Shown here piece after piece: positions 35,855-46,605 of a stretch of 64,000 nt of DNA. This DNA comes from Nostoc foliaceum FACHB-393 (GTDB taxonomy: Bacteria > Cyanobacteriota > Cyanobacteriia > Cyanobacteriales > Nostocaceae), in assembly GCF_014698505.1 (NCBI RefSeq), contig NZ_JACJTD010000002.1, forward strand, positions 1 through 64,000, in the 5' to 3' direction. Below the pieces are notes generated by a model that saw only the letters and a list, made by a program, of their open reading frames with translations, had not been told where the DNA came from and did no database searches. The first letter of the stretch is position 1, and each line of letters opens with the position of its first letter. A program made the position numbers and the translations under genes.

Positions 35855-38683
35855 ATGTTTCATAAAACCAACACGAATCAAGGGAGTGGTGCTCAAAATC
35901 GAGCATCCCTGATTTCATCCCAAAAAATTACTGGTAGCGTAGTAAAGCTACCAACTAAGACTACTACTGAAAAGGCTAATAATTCTTCTCTAAATCAGGC
36001 TATTGGCTCTTTTACAAGGCTGGGATTGGTTAAGAAAGCGACTATTTTAGCGATCGCAATCGGTACAATACCAGTATTGGGCATCGGCGCGATCGCTTTT
36101 AGTTTTGCCAATAAATCGATTACTAAGCAAATTACTCAATCTCAACAAGCCGAAGCCATTGATTTAAGTGATAAAGTTAACCGCTTCATGCTGGGACGCT
36201 ACGCAGATATTCAGGTAATATCAAACTTGCTATTTTTGACAAGTCCCCAAGCTAGTGTCAGTATCACTACTCAGCAAAAACAAGCAGTTCTAGATCGAGT
36301 TGTCGAAGCCTACAAAGCTTATGACAGTGTTGCTGTTTTTGATCGCCAAGGTAACTTAATTGTGCAGTCCACAGGCGAACCACTAGAAAACCAAAAAGAC
36401 CGTACTTATTTTCAAGACACTTTGCAAAAAGATACTCTTGTTATCAGTAAGCCAGAAGCAGCAAAAAATACTGGTGTAGTGAGTATTTATCTAGCTACAC
36501 CTGTGAAAGAGACAAGGACGGGCCAAACTATTGGTGTGCTAAGAGCGCGTATGCCCGTAAAATCTTTAGAGGAAGTAGTCAAAAACTATGTAGCCAATGG
36601 GCAACAATACCATTTGCTCGATGCTTCGGGAACAGTTTTCTTGAGTCCACAAAAGGAATTATTGGGGAAAGAGGCAAAGGAAGAGTATTCTAGTTTACCC
36701 AAACTGCTTGCAGCTAAAAAGCCAAATAGTTTTATAGAAGTTCCCAAAATTTATAAAAAACAAGAACTAGTCAGCTACGTCCCAGCTAGTACGCTAGAAG
36801 GCTTACCAGATTTAAACTGGCAGGTACTTTTATCCACAGACACAGCAACTGTATTTGAGCCGCAAAGACAATTATTGTGGATTATAGCCATCGGCACAGC
36901 AGTGACAGCATTGATTGTAGCTGCGATCGCATCTCGGTTAGCTAAACTGACTACACAGCCAATTCTCAATGCGACTGCGGCATTAGCAAAGCTTGGTCAA
37001 GGTAAATTCAATACCCGTCTGGAAATCGAAAGAGAAGACGAATTAGGGTTATTGAGTGCAAATATCAACCAGATGGCCGAACAATTGCAGGTCTTAGTTA
37101 AGGAACAAGAAGTAGACGTTGAAGGGGCAAAATTACTAGCAGATATTACCCTACGAATTCGGAAAATTCTCAAAACTGAAGATATCTATCACGCAGCAGT
37201 GAAAGAAGTTCACCGAGTGCTAAAAACAGACCGGGTAATCATTTATAGTCTGAATCCAGATACTTGGGATGGCGTTGTTGTTGCTGAATCGGTAACTGGT
37301 AATTGGCCGGAAATGCTCGGAGTGCAAATTAACGACCCCTATTTTCGGGAACGTTATGTAGAAGCTTATCACGATGGACAGGTGCAAGCAGTTGCCAACA
37401 TTCATCAAGACCAAAGCCTGAAAAATGCCAACGGTTACATCCAACTTTTGGAAAAATTTGCTGTCAAAGGTAATTTGATCGTACCGATTCTTGCCCAAGA
37501 GCAACTTTTAGGCTTATTAATTGCTCATCATTGCGAAACTCCTCGTGTTTGGCAACAGCCGGAAATTGACTTGTTTCAACAGATAGCAACTCAAGTTGGC
37601 TATGCCTTAGAACAAGCCAAGTTATTAGAGGAGATAGAGCAATCTAGGAATTTTGCCGTAACGGGTTCAGATGAAGAACAGCAAGAAAAAGAAACACTGC
37701 AACAACAACTTTTACAACTACTCAACGACGTAGAAGGTGCAGCCAGAGGCGACTTGACAGTGCGTGCAGACGTAACCGCTGGGGAAATAGGTACTGTTGC
37801 CGACTTTTTCAACTCCATTGTGGAAAGCCTCCGGGATATTGTTACCCAAGTTAAACAAGCTGCTATCCATGTGAATAGTGCCATTGGCTCTAACGAAGGA
37901 GCCATTCGCCATCTAGCAGAAGAAGCACTCACCCAAGCTGCCGAAATCAACCGCACCCTCGATGCTGTTGACCAAATGACCCAATCCATGAAAGCCGTAG
38001 CCGAAAGCGCCGAAAAAGCTGCTTTCATTGCCAACAATGCTGCTCACACCGCCACCAAGAGTGGACACGCGATGGATTTGACAGTACAAAATATCCTGTC
38101 TTTGCGGGAAACTGTGGGTGAAACTGCTAAGAAAGTGAAACGTTTGGGAGAATCTTCGCAACAAATTTCTCGCGTGGTTTCCTTGATTAACCAAATCGCT
38201 ATTCAAACTAACTTGCTTGCGATTAACGCCGGTATTGAAGCAGCGCGTGCGGGTGAAGAAGGTCAAGGTTTTGCCGTAGTGGCTGAAGAAGTCGGCGAAC
38301 TAGCAGTCAGGAGTGCCGCAGCAACCCAAGAAATTGAACAAATTGTTGAAAATATCCAACGCGAAACCAGTGAAGTAGTGCAAGCAATGGAAATAGGAAC
38401 CACCCAAGTGGTAGAAGGGACTCGAATTGTGGAGGAGGCTAAACAAAGTCTGAGTCAAATTTTGGATGTATCGTGTCAAATTGACTCCTTGGTGCAGTCA
38501 ATTTCTACTGCAACTGCATCTCAGGTTGAAACATCACAAAGTGTTAGCCAATTAATGAAAGATATCGCTGCCATATCACAACGCACTAGCGATTCTTCTC
38601 GCCAAGTTTCCGAATCTCTGCAACAAACTGTGGAGATTTCCCAGCAGTTGCAAGAGACTGTCGAGGCTTTCAAAGTTAGTTAG
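35855..38683 (+). CDS. hmpD: Methyl-accepting chemotaxis protein (dCACHE-HAMP-GAF-MCP signal)
   Basis: 942-residue transmembrane receptor. TM1 at about 58-80, an extracytoplasmic dCACHE-like sensor (90-330, with [17 protein letters not shown] and [11 protein letters not shown]), TM2 at 338-360, HAMP (360-412, [17 protein letters not shown]), a GAF domain (425-590), a second HAMP-like stretch and the MCP signalling hairpin (660-940) with its tip [20 protein letters not shown]. The GAF lacks the bilin-binding CH motif: GYIQLLEKF stands where photoreceptors have CH.xLLExF. It is therefore probably not a light sensor of the PixJ/PtxD kind, which favours the hmp assignment over ptx. Confidence 0.88.
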   Translation: MFHKTNTNQGSGAQNRASLISSQKITGSVVKLPTKTTTEKANNSSLNQAIGSFTRLGLVKKATILAIAIGTIPVLGIGAIAFSFANKSITKQITQSQQAEAIDLSDKVNRFMLGRYADIQVISNLLFLTSPQASVSITTQQKQAVLDRVVEAYKAYDSVAVFDRQGNLIVQSTGEPLENQKDRTYFQDTLQKDTLVISKPEAAKNTGVVSIYLATPVKETRTGQTIGVLRARMPVKSLEEVVKNYVANGQQYHLLDASGTVFLSPQKELLGKEAKEEYSSLPKLLAAKKPNSFIEVPKIYKKQELVSYVPASTLEGLPDLNWQVLLSTDTATVFEPQRQLLWIIAIGTAVTALIVAAIASRLAKLTTQPILNATAALAKLGQGKFNTRLEIEREDELGLLSANINQMAEQLQVLVKEQEVDVEGAKLLADITLRIRKILKTEDIYHAAVKEVHRVLKTDRVIIYSLNPDTWDGVVVAESVTGNWPEMLGVQINDPYFRERYVEAYHDGQVQAVANIHQDQSLKNANGYIQLLEKFAVKGNLIVPILAQEQLLGLLIAHHCETPRVWQQPEIDLFQQIATQVGYALEQAKLLEEIEQSRNFAVTGSDEEQQEKETLQQQLLQLLNDVEGAARGDLTVRADVTAGEIGTVADFFNSIVESLRDIVTQVKQAAIHVNSAIGSNEGAIRHLAEEALTQAAEINRTLDAVDQMTQSMKAVAESAEKAAFIANNAAHTATKSGHAMDLTVQNILSLRETVGETAKKVKRLGESSQQISRVVSLINQIAIQTNLLAINAGIEAARAGEEGQGFAVVAEEVGELAVRSAAATQEIEQIVENIQRETSEVVQAMEIGTTQVVEGTRIVEEAKQSLSQILDVSCQIDSLVQSISTATASQVETSQSVSQLMKDIAAISQRTSDSSRQVSESLQQTVEISQQLQETVEAFKVS

Positions 38684-38722
38684 TGGTCATCTGTCAGTTG
38701 TTTGTTTTTCACTACTTACTAC

Positions 38723-38757
38723 TGACAAATGACAAATGACAAATGACAAATGACTAT
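38723..38757. repeat. Short tandem repeat (TGACAAA)
   Basis: About four and a half copies of the heptamer TGACAAA lie in the spacer between hmpD and hmpE, ending 12 nt before the kinase start. Confidence 0.85.
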
Positions 38758-38768
38758 TAACAAAAACC

Positions 38769-41700
38769 ATGTTACAAGACAAAGAACTAGAAATCCAGAT
38801 GCAGTTTCTGGAAGAAGCAACTGAATACTTGAATACCTTAGAATCGGTATTGTTGGAAATCGATACTACTAATCGCATCGATTTAGATAAAATCAATGCT
38901 GCACTCCGCGCCACTCATTCTATCAAAGGTGGTGCGGGGATGATGGGATTTAGATCGCTAAGTGATTTATCTCACCGTCTGGAAGATTCCTTTAAAGTTT
39001 TAAAAACTAAAAAAAATTCGTTAGAAATTGATACTCAGTTGCAAAGTTTATTGCTATCTGGAGTTGACTGGCTGCGTCAAATTGTAGAATTGCTTGCAGA
39101 AGGAAATGTTGTTGAAGATGCGTGGTTAGCAACCTTCTGTTACCCAATTTTTGATGAGTTGCACGATCGCTTGGGTGACCCCACCCCTGAGGATGCCTCA
39201 ACTATGCTGTCCCCAGAAGATGGCCAAGACGTTATCCCCTTGCTATTTGGCACAGAAGTAGAAGAGTGTTTACAGCGTCTAGAATCTGTATTGGCAGATA
39301 GCGAACAGTCCGGTTTGCATGAAGAAGTTGTGATCATGGCAGCTGAATTGGGTGGTTTAGGGGAAATGCTCCAGTTGGCAGCTTTTACCAAGCTTTGTGA
39401 GTCAGTAACACAGCAATTGGAAACTGTTACTAGCTCGCGCATTCCCGAAATTGCCCAGTTAGCATTGCAAGCATGGCGGCGATCGCAAGCTTTGGTGCTG
39501 ACGAATCAATTAGATAACTTGCCTACAGAACTTGATTTTGGTAGTTATACGCAATCCCAGCTACTATTACCAGCAGAAGTAATACCACAGTTTATCGCCA
39601 CAGACACAGAAGCAGTGTCAACATCTGTTTGGCAACCAGAAAACATTAGGGAAAATTGGACTAATGATGAAGCGTTGGTGCAGCCCACCGCAGGTATCGC
39701 GGCTAATTTTACATTTGTGGATGCAGAATTTGCCGATGACGTAAATGCTGTCAATGTCACCGAGCACAATACAATATTTGCTAAAGAAAATAATTCTCCA
39801 GATGCCAGATTTGGTGAAGGCAAAGGAGAACAAAATGGCGTTGCTAAAGAGAGGGAAATTCATGAAAATAGCGTTCGAGTTCCTAGCAAACAATTAGAGC
39901 AAATTAATGATTTATTTGGCGAACTAATTGTTCAGCGGAATGGGTTAAACTCCCAACTAGAAAGATTACGCAAACTCGTTCGTAACCTTAACCAACGAGT
40001 CCAAGTTCTCGACCGCGAAAATCAGGAATTACGTATAGTCTACGACAAAATTTCCACTCAAGCTTCCATGTCTACTGAAGTGCGGGTGCAAGATAAAAAT
40101 AGCCACCAAACACAAGGTATAGAAAGGGAATTTGATGCCTTAGAGATGGATCGCTATAACGATTTAAACCTGCGATCGCAGGAAGTTATGGAAACCATTG
40201 TTCAGGTACAGGAAGTTACAACTGATGTACAACTCAGTGTAGATGATACAGACCAAATTGCTCGTAAACTAAATAAAACATCGAAACAGTTACAGACAAA
40301 ACTAAATCATATCAGGATGCGGCCGCTGTCCGATTTAGTCGAACGTTTTCCTAGAGCTTTGCGCGATTTAAATGTAGAGTATGGGAAAAATGTCCAGTTA
40401 AAAATTGAAGGTGGCAACACTTTAATTGAACGCAGCATTTTAGAAGCATTAAACGAACCTTTAATGCACCTATTAAGGAACGCCTTCGATCATGGTATTG
40501 AAGACTCAGCCACCCGCCGCCTTTTGGGTAAGCCAGAACAAGGATTGATTGAAATTACAGCTACTCACCGCAGTAATCGTACCCTCATTACTATCCGTGA
40601 TGATGGTTGGGGCATTTCTCTGGAGAAAATTCGCACCCGCGCTCTAGCTATGGGATTAGATGCTTCTCTACTCGCTAATGCTAGTGATGAAGAACTGTTA
40701 TCACTAATTTTTGAACCAGGTTTTACCACCTCCGAGCAAGTGACAGCATTATCTGGCCGCGGTGTTGGTATGGATGTGGTTCGCAATAACCTCAAACTGA
40801 TTCGAGGAGATGTCAAAGTTGATACGGAACCAGGGGTTGGTACTACCTTCACCCTATCAGTTCCATTTACACTTTCCGTTGCGCGAGTTCTGCTGGTAGA
40901 AATCAACAAAATCCTATTGGCATTTCCCACAGATGTCATTTCAGAAATATCTTTACTCCAAGACGAGCGAGTTTTCCAAATGGCAGGTAGCGAAGTTCTA
41001 AATTGGCAAGGAACCATGCTACCACTGATTCGCCTGACTCGCTACTTAGAGTTTAATTGCCTGCGCTACGATAGCCCAGAGTTGGAGACTCCAGCCGCAA
41101 TTAATGCTAACAGCGTGTTAGTAGTCAAAGGTAATAATCAGCCAGTAGCTATCCAAATAGACCGTTGCTGGGGTGAACAGGAAGTTGCTATTCGCCAAGT
41201 TGAGGGAAATATACCTTTACCTGAAGGCTTCAGCAACTGCACAATTCTCGGTGATGGTCGAGTAGTGCCACTAGTTAATGTTAATGAGTTGCTGTATTGG
41301 ATTGCTACAAATCGGCGGACTCCCAGAGGTACTCAATTACCATCAGCAAGGTTAAAGACACCGTTCCTCATATTTGATGAAGAGAAAATATCAGCAGCAT
41401 CTGTTAAGCAGAAAGGCACAATTTTAATCGTAGATGATTCAATTAATGTTCGCCGCTTTTTAGCTCTGACCCTTGAAAAAGGAGGATATCAAGTAGAGCA
41501 AGCTAAAGATGGTCAAGATGCTTTAGAAAAACTCCATAGTGGATTGAGAGTTGAAGCAGTAATTTGTGATATTGAAATGCCTCGCCTTGATGGTTATGGC
41601 TTTTTAGGTAAGGTAAATTCAGATGTTGATACAAAAAATATTCCAGTTGCAATGCTGACTTCTCGTAGTAGCAATAAACATCGACAACTCGCTATGCAAT

Positions 41701-41804
41701 TAGGGGCGCGGGCTTACTTTTCTAAACCTTATAATGAGCAAGAATTACTCCAAACGCTGGAGGAAATAATTCGCACTGTAGCGCAAAAGGCAGCTTCTAA
41801 TTAA
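38769..41804 (+). CDS. hmpE: CheA-type histidine kinase with C-terminal receiver
   Basis: 1011-residue hybrid CheA. The Hpt domain has phosphorylated His50 in ALRATHSIKGGAGMMGF. Residues 120-340 hold a degenerate Hpt-like region and a linker. The dimerisation helices follow (390-540; QLEQINDLFGELIVQRN, then HIRMRPLSDLVERFPRALRD). The HATPase has LMHLLRNAFDHGIED (N-box), DDGWGI and SGRGVGMDVVRNN. A CheW-like domain (about 690-850) binds HmpC and the receptor; the C-terminal receiver (880-1003) has VICDIEMPRLDG. It is the central kinase of the operon, which is expected to set gliding and pilus behaviour of motile filaments. Confidence 0.92.
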   Translation: MLQDKELEIQMQFLEEATEYLNTLESVLLEIDTTNRIDLDKINAALRATHSIKGGAGMMGFRSLSDLSHRLEDSFKVLKTKKNSLEIDTQLQSLLLSGVDWLRQIVELLAEGNVVEDAWLATFCYPIFDELHDRLGDPTPEDASTMLSPEDGQDVIPLLFGTEVEECLQRLESVLADSEQSGLHEEVVIMAAELGGLGEMLQLAAFTKLCESVTQQLETVTSSRIPEIAQLALQAWRRSQALVLTNQLDNLPTELDFGSYTQSQLLLPAEVIPQFIATDTEAVSTSVWQPENIRENWTNDEALVQPTAGIAANFTFVDAEFADDVNAVNVTEHNTIFAKENNSPDARFGEGKGEQNGVAKEREIHENSVRVPSKQLEQINDLFGELIVQRNGLNSQLERLRKLVRNLNQRVQVLDRENQELRIVYDKISTQASMSTEVRVQDKNSHQTQGIEREFDALEMDRYNDLNLRSQEVMETIVQVQEVTTDVQLSVDDTDQIARKLNKTSKQLQTKLNHIRMRPLSDLVERFPRALRDLNVEYGKNVQLKIEGGNTLIERSILEALNEPLMHLLRNAFDHGIEDSATRRLLGKPEQGLIEITATHRSNRTLITIRDDGWGISLEKIRTRALAMGLDASLLANASDEELLSLIFEPGFTTSEQVTALSGRGVGMDVVRNNLKLIRGDVKVDTEPGVGTTFTLSVPFTLSVARVLLVEINKILLAFPTDVISEISLLQDERVFQMAGSEVLNWQGTMLPLIRLTRYLEFNCLRYDSPELETPAAINANSVLVVKGNNQPVAIQIDRCWGEQEVAIRQVEGNIPLPEGFSNCTILGDGRVVPLVNVNELLYWIATNRRTPRGTQLPSARLKTPFLIFDEEKISAASVKQKGTILIVDDSINVRRFLALTLEKGGYQVEQAKDGQDALEKLHSGLRVEAVICDIEMPRLDGYGFLGKVNSDVDTKNIPVAMLTSRSSNKHRQLAMQLGARAYFSKPYNEQELLQTLEEIIRTVAQKAASN

Positions 41805-41941
41805 TAATTCATAATTATGTTTCAGATATTTTCGTAGGGTGTTTTACAGCAAAGGCTAACGCTCTAGTACAGCACGGCGTAAATCAACGAAACGTTTATG
41901 CATATTTATTTTGGCTTTTGATTTTTGACTTCCGCCTTGCG

Positions 41942-41996
41942 GTAGCCCTGGCGATTAGAAATCGCGGCTACACAAACAAAACCCACCTCCGTGGGT
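41942..41996 (+). terminator. Hairpins after the chemotaxis-like operon
   Basis: Two consecutive hairpins: GTAGCC-ctgg-CGATT-aga-AATCG-c-GGCTAC (41942-41971), an interspersed Nostoc palindrome, and ACCCAC-ctcc-GTGGGT (41981-41996) followed by TAAAAATTT. The second is a plausible terminator for the operon that ends at 41804. Confidence 0.55.
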
Positions 41997-42038
41997 TAAA
42001 AATTTGCCTTTTTCATTAGTCCGCGTATAAAGAAGTAG

Positions 42039-42230
42039 TATGATTTAAGTGATCGCACTCTCCACGATGGACTCTCCAGAATAGGGTTAATTAAAGATTT
42101 TTGCAATTCGCTAGTTCCTGGCAACTAAGAACCCAACTGGATAATTGCTACTAAATTGCGTGATATTCTGAGTTATGTTGGCAATAATCGCCAAGCTTTT
42201 GCGAAATGGTATTTATCAAGCTTGAAGTAA
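42039..42230 (+). pseudogene. Decayed gene fragment upstream of the STAND gene
   Basis: One frame reads about 64 codons of protein-like sequence broken by a single TAA at 42126. Before it comes DRTLHDGLSRIGLIKDFCN; after it comes EPNWIIATKLRDILSYVG and NNRQAFAKWYLSSLK, then a stop. The composition looks protein-coding, but no start codon, ribosome site or family is evident. It is likely the tail of a lost gene next to the NACHT gene, possibly an effector-type domain. Confidence 0.4.
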
Positions 42231-42261
42231 TTACTGACATAAACTTATCTATAGTGAATTT

Positions 42262-42702
42262 ATGGAACCTATGACGCTGACGGCTGTTGTGACTGCGATC
42301 GCAACTACTACGCTTTTGACTAAACCACTGGAGAAAATCGGCGAAAACATTGGTGATGCTATATGGACGGCAAGTAGCAAGTTAATAGAAAAGCTCCGCC
42401 AAAAGAATAAGTCGCCATTACTCACCAGTGCTGTTGAGGGAAATGAACTGCAGCGTTTAGATTATGGTCAAGCAGTGCTGGAACTGAAAGCCGCAGCAGA
42501 CCAAGATCCGGAAATTGCTCAAGCAGTTGTGGAAGTAGAAACAGCAGTCAACAAGGACCAGTCTGAGACTGCTAAGGAAATTAAAAAATTAGTAGAACAA
42601 ATCAACTCGCAGCCCTCAGTTGTCAACAATGCAAAGTTAGCAGATGAGATTAAGAATCTCTTCCAAGGCAATCAATTTAACGCTCCAGTCACGTTTAGCT
42701 GA
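42262..42702 (+). CDS. N-terminal helical domain of the STAND protein, ending at the in-frame TGA
   Basis: 146 residues if translation stops at TGA 42700. It begins MEPMTLTAVVTAIATTTLLT, a hydrophobic helix that might be membrane-active, followed by a GENIGDAIWTASSKLIEKLR helix, an acidic helical stretch and a coil ending FQGNQFNAPVTFS. This type of domain heads many cyanobacterial NACHT and pentapeptide proteins and may be the effector or signalling part. The following LQSFQGEDG in the same frame reads on without a gap, so this is half of a larger gene. Confidence 0.65.
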   Translation: MEPMTLTAVVTAIATTTLLTKPLEKIGENIGDAIWTASSKLIEKLRQKNKSPLLTSAVEGNELQRLDYGQAVLELKAAADQDPEIAQAVVEVETAVNKDQSETAKEIKKLVEQINSQPSVVNNAKLADEIKNLFQGNQFNAPVTFS

Positions 42703-45700
42703 CTACAGTCGTTCCAAGGGGAGGATGGGACAAAGTTAACTCCCGATAACTGGCGCAAAGTCTGCCGTGAAATACTCGCAAAACGGCGAAAGCTGACTAC
42801 AAATCCTCTGACATCAATTGAAGGAGTCATCCTGCAAGTTGATGATGTTTACGTACCACTGGGATTAGTTGAGCGTAAAAAACAATCTAAACGTCAGGGT
42901 GATGTTTCTCCAGAACAGGGTTCAGAACTGTACAAGGAGACAGAAATCACCAAAGCATTTGATTATGATGCTTTTCTTAAAGAAGTTCTCAAACAGAAGA
43001 ACACACCTAAAAGTCAAGGTAAACGGATTGCCATCATTGGCGAACCAGGAGCAGGAAAGACAACACTATTACAGCAGATTGCTGATTGGGTATCTCGTGA
43101 GATTGATCAGTCGATTGTCATTTGGGTATCTTTAGCAGATTTGCGAGGTCAGGAACTAAAATCTTATTTATTCGAGACTTGGTTGATTCAGGTGGCTGAG
43201 AAAATAGGTAAAGCTGAAGCCACTACGCAACTGAAGGATGATTTTGTTGCTCTATTTAATCAAAATAATGTGTGGCTGCTGCTAGATGGGTTAGATGAAA
43301 TGTTCGCATCTTCAGGTAATCCTCTCGCAGAAATTGCCCGACAATTCCGTGAAGCAGGATTAATTTCTCAAGCGCGGATTGTACTGACCTGTCGGGTTAA
43401 TCTGTGGGATAGCAGCATTAATGCACTTGATGATTTTGATACCTATCGCAGTTTAGATTTTTCTTATCCTGAACAGGTAGAGAGATTTATTCACAAACGG
43501 TTCGCTACTATTCCCGAAACTGGAAAGCAGTTATGCACTGCCCTGAAAGAATCAGGTAAAGAACGGATTCAAGATTTAGTGAAAAATCCTCTGCGGTTGA
43601 CGCTGCTCTGCTTGAATTGGCAATCAGGAGATGGTAAATTACCCGATACTCAAGCGGGACTATATCAGCAATTTGTTGATGACTTCTACAAGTGGAAAAA
43701 AGATAAATTTACTACAAACTCTGGCCAGCGTCAGCAACTCAATGGCAAACTAGGGGAATTAGCTAAAGAAGCAATAGACAAAGAAGCAACCCGTTTTCGC
43801 TTGCAAGAGGATTTTGTTACTCGCTTCTTAGGGAATGCTGAAGATGAAAATTCGCTGCTGAAATTGGCACTAAATCGCGGTTGGCTGAACTGTGTAGGGA
43901 TAGATACAAATAGAAAACCTGTTTACGCTTTCTTTCATGCCTCATTTCAAGAGTATTTTGCTGCTAAAGCAATTGATGACGGGCATTTCTTTCTCAAGCA
44001 CGTTCCCCATAATCCCAGCCAAGGAACTTATCGCATCTTTGAACCGCAATGGAAGCAAACAATATTACTTTGGTTAGGGCGAGAAGAAGAAAACCTCAAA
44101 AATAAAAAGCAGCAGTTTGTTAATGCTTTGATCAACTTTAAAGATGGATGTGGTAATTGGAATAGAGAAGATATAGATAAAGGATGTTATGAATATCGCG
44201 CCTATTTTTTAGCTGCGGCAGGAATTGCCGAGTTTAGAGGTTATTCTAGAGCCGATGAAATACTAGCGCAAATTGTCAAATCGGGCTTTGGTTATTTCAG
44301 TATCGAAAAACAGAACTGGACAGAATTTATTTATCCAATTAAAGGGGAAGCTAGGTCTGTATTGCAACAAACAGACCGTACAAAAGCGATCGCCGCCTTG
44401 GTGCAATTGCTGCAATCAACTACTGTGGATGACGGCACCCGTAAGCAGGCAGCAGAAAGCTTAGAGAAAATCGGCATTGGCAATGAAATTGCGATCGTCG
44501 CCTTGGTGCAACTGCTGCAATCAACTACTGTGGATGACTACACCCGTTGCCAGGCAGCAGAAAGCTTAGGGAAAATCGGCACTGGCAATGAAATTGCGAT
44601 CGCCGCCTTGGTGCAACTGCTGCAATCAACTACTGTGTTTCACAACACCCGTTGGCAGGCAGCAGAAAGCTTAGGAAGAATCGGCACTGGCAATGAATTT
44701 GCGATCGCCGCCTTGGTGCAACTGCTACAATCAACTACTGTGGATGACTACACCCGTTGGCAGGCAGCAGAAAGCTTAGGAAGAATCGGCACTGGCAATG
44801 AAATTGCGATCGCCGCCTTGGTGCAACTGCTGCAATCAACTACTGTGGATGACTACACCCGCAGGCAGGCAGCAGAAAGCTTAGGGAAAATCGGCACTGG
44901 CAATGAAATTGCGATCGCCGCCTTGGTGCAACTCCTGCAATCAACTACTGTGGATAACGGCACCCGTAGGCAGGCAGCAGAAAACTTAGGGAAAATTGGC
45001 ACTGGCAATGAAATTGCAATCGCCGCCTTGGTACAACTGCTGCAATCAACTACTGTGGATGACTCCACCCGTAGGCAGGCAGCAGAAAGCTTAGAGAAAA
45101 TCGGCACTGGCAATGAATTTGCAATCGCCGCCTTGGTGCAACTGCTGCAATCAACTACTGTGTCTTACCGCACCCGTAGGGAGGCAGCAGAAAGCTTAGG
45201 AAGAATCGGCACTGGCAATGAATTTGCGATCGCCGCCTTGGTGCAACTGCTGCAATCAACTACTGTGGATGACTACACCCCTAGGGAGGCAGCAGAAAGC
45301 TTAGGGAAAATCGACATTGGCAATGAAATTGCGATCGCAGCCTTGGTGCAACTGCTGCAATCATCCACAGTAGTTGACTACATCCGTGGGGAGGCAGCAG
45401 GAAGCTTAGGGAAAATCGGCACTGGCAATGAAATTGCGATCGCCGCCTTGGTGCAACTGCTGCAATCAACTACTGTGTATGACTACACCCGTTGGCAGGC
45501 AGCAGAAAGCTTAGGAAGAATCGGCACTGGCAATGAAATTGCGATCGCCGCCTTGGTACAACTGCTGCAATCAACTACTGTGGATGACCGCACCCGTAGG
45601 GAGGCAGCAGAAAGCTTAGGAAGAATCGGCACTGGCAATGAAATTGCGATTGCCGCCTTGGTGCAACTGCTGCAATCAACTACTGTGGATGACGGCACCC

Positions 45701-46560
45701 GTAGGGAGGCAGCAGAAAGCTTAGAGAAAATCGGCATTGGCAATGAAATTGCGATCGCCGCCTTGGTGCAACTGCTGCAATCAACTACTGTGGATGACTA
45801 CACCCGTGGGGAGGCAGCAGAAAGCTTAGGGAAAATCGGCACTGGCAATGAATTTGCAATCACCGCCTTGGTGCAACTGCTGCAATCAACTACTGTGTCT
45901 TACCTGACCCGTAGGGAGGCAGCAGAAAGCTTAGGAAGAATCGGCACTGGCAATGAAATTGCGATCGCCGCCTTGGTGCAACTCCTGCAATCAACTACTG
46001 TGGATAACGGCACCCGTAGGCAGGCAGCAGAAAACTTAGGGAAAATTGGCGCTGGCAATGAAATTGCGATCGCTGCCTTGGTGCAACTGCTGCAATCAAC
46101 TACTGTGGATGACTACATCCGTAGGCAGGCAGCAGAAAGCTTAGAGAAAATCGGCACTGGCAATGAAATTGCGATCGCCGCCTTGGTGCAACTGCTGCAA
46201 TCAACTACTGTGTTTCACAACACCCGTAGGCAGGCAGCAGAAAGCTTAGGGAAAATCGGCACTGGCAATGAAATTGCGATCGCTGCCTTGGTGCAACTGC
46301 TGCAATCAACTACTGTGGATAACGACACCCGTAAGGCAGCAATATCAAGCTTAGGGGGAATCCTACGAGACAATGAGCATCGCTTTAAGGTAGTCAAAGC
46401 TTTGAGTGGTTGGCGATTGGATGATGAGTACTACGATTTAGCCTGGGAATGCGCTAAGAATATGCCTTACCGCGATTTCTATCAAGCTTGGCATCAGCAT
46501 AATTTTGCTACTCGTGCAATGCAAAGCTTAAAGAAAATCCTCTTCACAAGAATAGTTTAA
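42262..46560 (+). CDS. NACHT-HEAT STAND ATPase, frame interrupted by one TGA
   Basis: One continuous frame of 1433 codons encodes a STAND (NLR-like) ATPase if the TGA at codon 147 (42700-42702) is ignored. Order: helical N-terminal domain (1-146); stop; linker ending DDVYVPLGLVERKK; NACHT ATPase with Walker A GEPGAGKTTLL, Walker B VWLLLDGLDEM, sensor VLTCRVN, and winged-helix end FFHASFQEYFAAKAI; then 19 HEAT-like repeats of exactly 35 residues; then an 80-residue cap. Between the stop and the TTG at 43141, which lies after the P-loop, there is no in-frame ATG, GTG or TTG. The ATPase can therefore be made only by readthrough, a rare start codon, or in a strain without the stop. STAND proteins often act in phage defence or programmed cell death; the trigger here is unknown. 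Confidence 0.8.
44386..46380 (+). repeat. 19 tandem 105-bp repeats encoding HEAT-like units
   Basis: Nineteen head-to-tail units of exactly 105 bp (44386 + 18 x 105 = 46276 for the last), without indels. Each codes IAIAALVQLLQSTTV, then a variable patch, then QAAESLGKIGTGNE. DNA identity between units is very high except at codons for about seven residues after STTV (for example DDYTRRQ, FHNTRWQ, SYRTRRE, DNGTRRQ). Variant patches recur: FHN in units 3 and 18, DNG in 6 and 16, SY in 8 and 15. Only unit 19 degenerates. The array shows recent expansion or gene conversion with variation kept in one surface loop. Confidence 0.95.
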
Positions 46561-46605
46561 GTAATTTTGCAACAACGACGTTACAAATAAAGTTGCCGCA
46601 ACGCA

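Noticed and set aside
33783-41804. Assignment as the phototaxis operon (pix/ptx)
   Set aside because: The receptor has a single GAF without the bilin Cys and an extracytoplasmic dCACHE domain. Phototaxis receptors have Cys-bearing GAFs.
44386-46380. CRISPR array or non-coding satellite
   Set aside because: Units are 105 bp, contiguous without spacers, in frame, and encode HEAT-like helices continuing the NACHT protein.
44853-46397. Minus-strand and other-frame ORFs within the HEAT array
   Set aside because: They are shadows of the 105-bp repeat, whose length is a multiple of three and so keeps other frames open.
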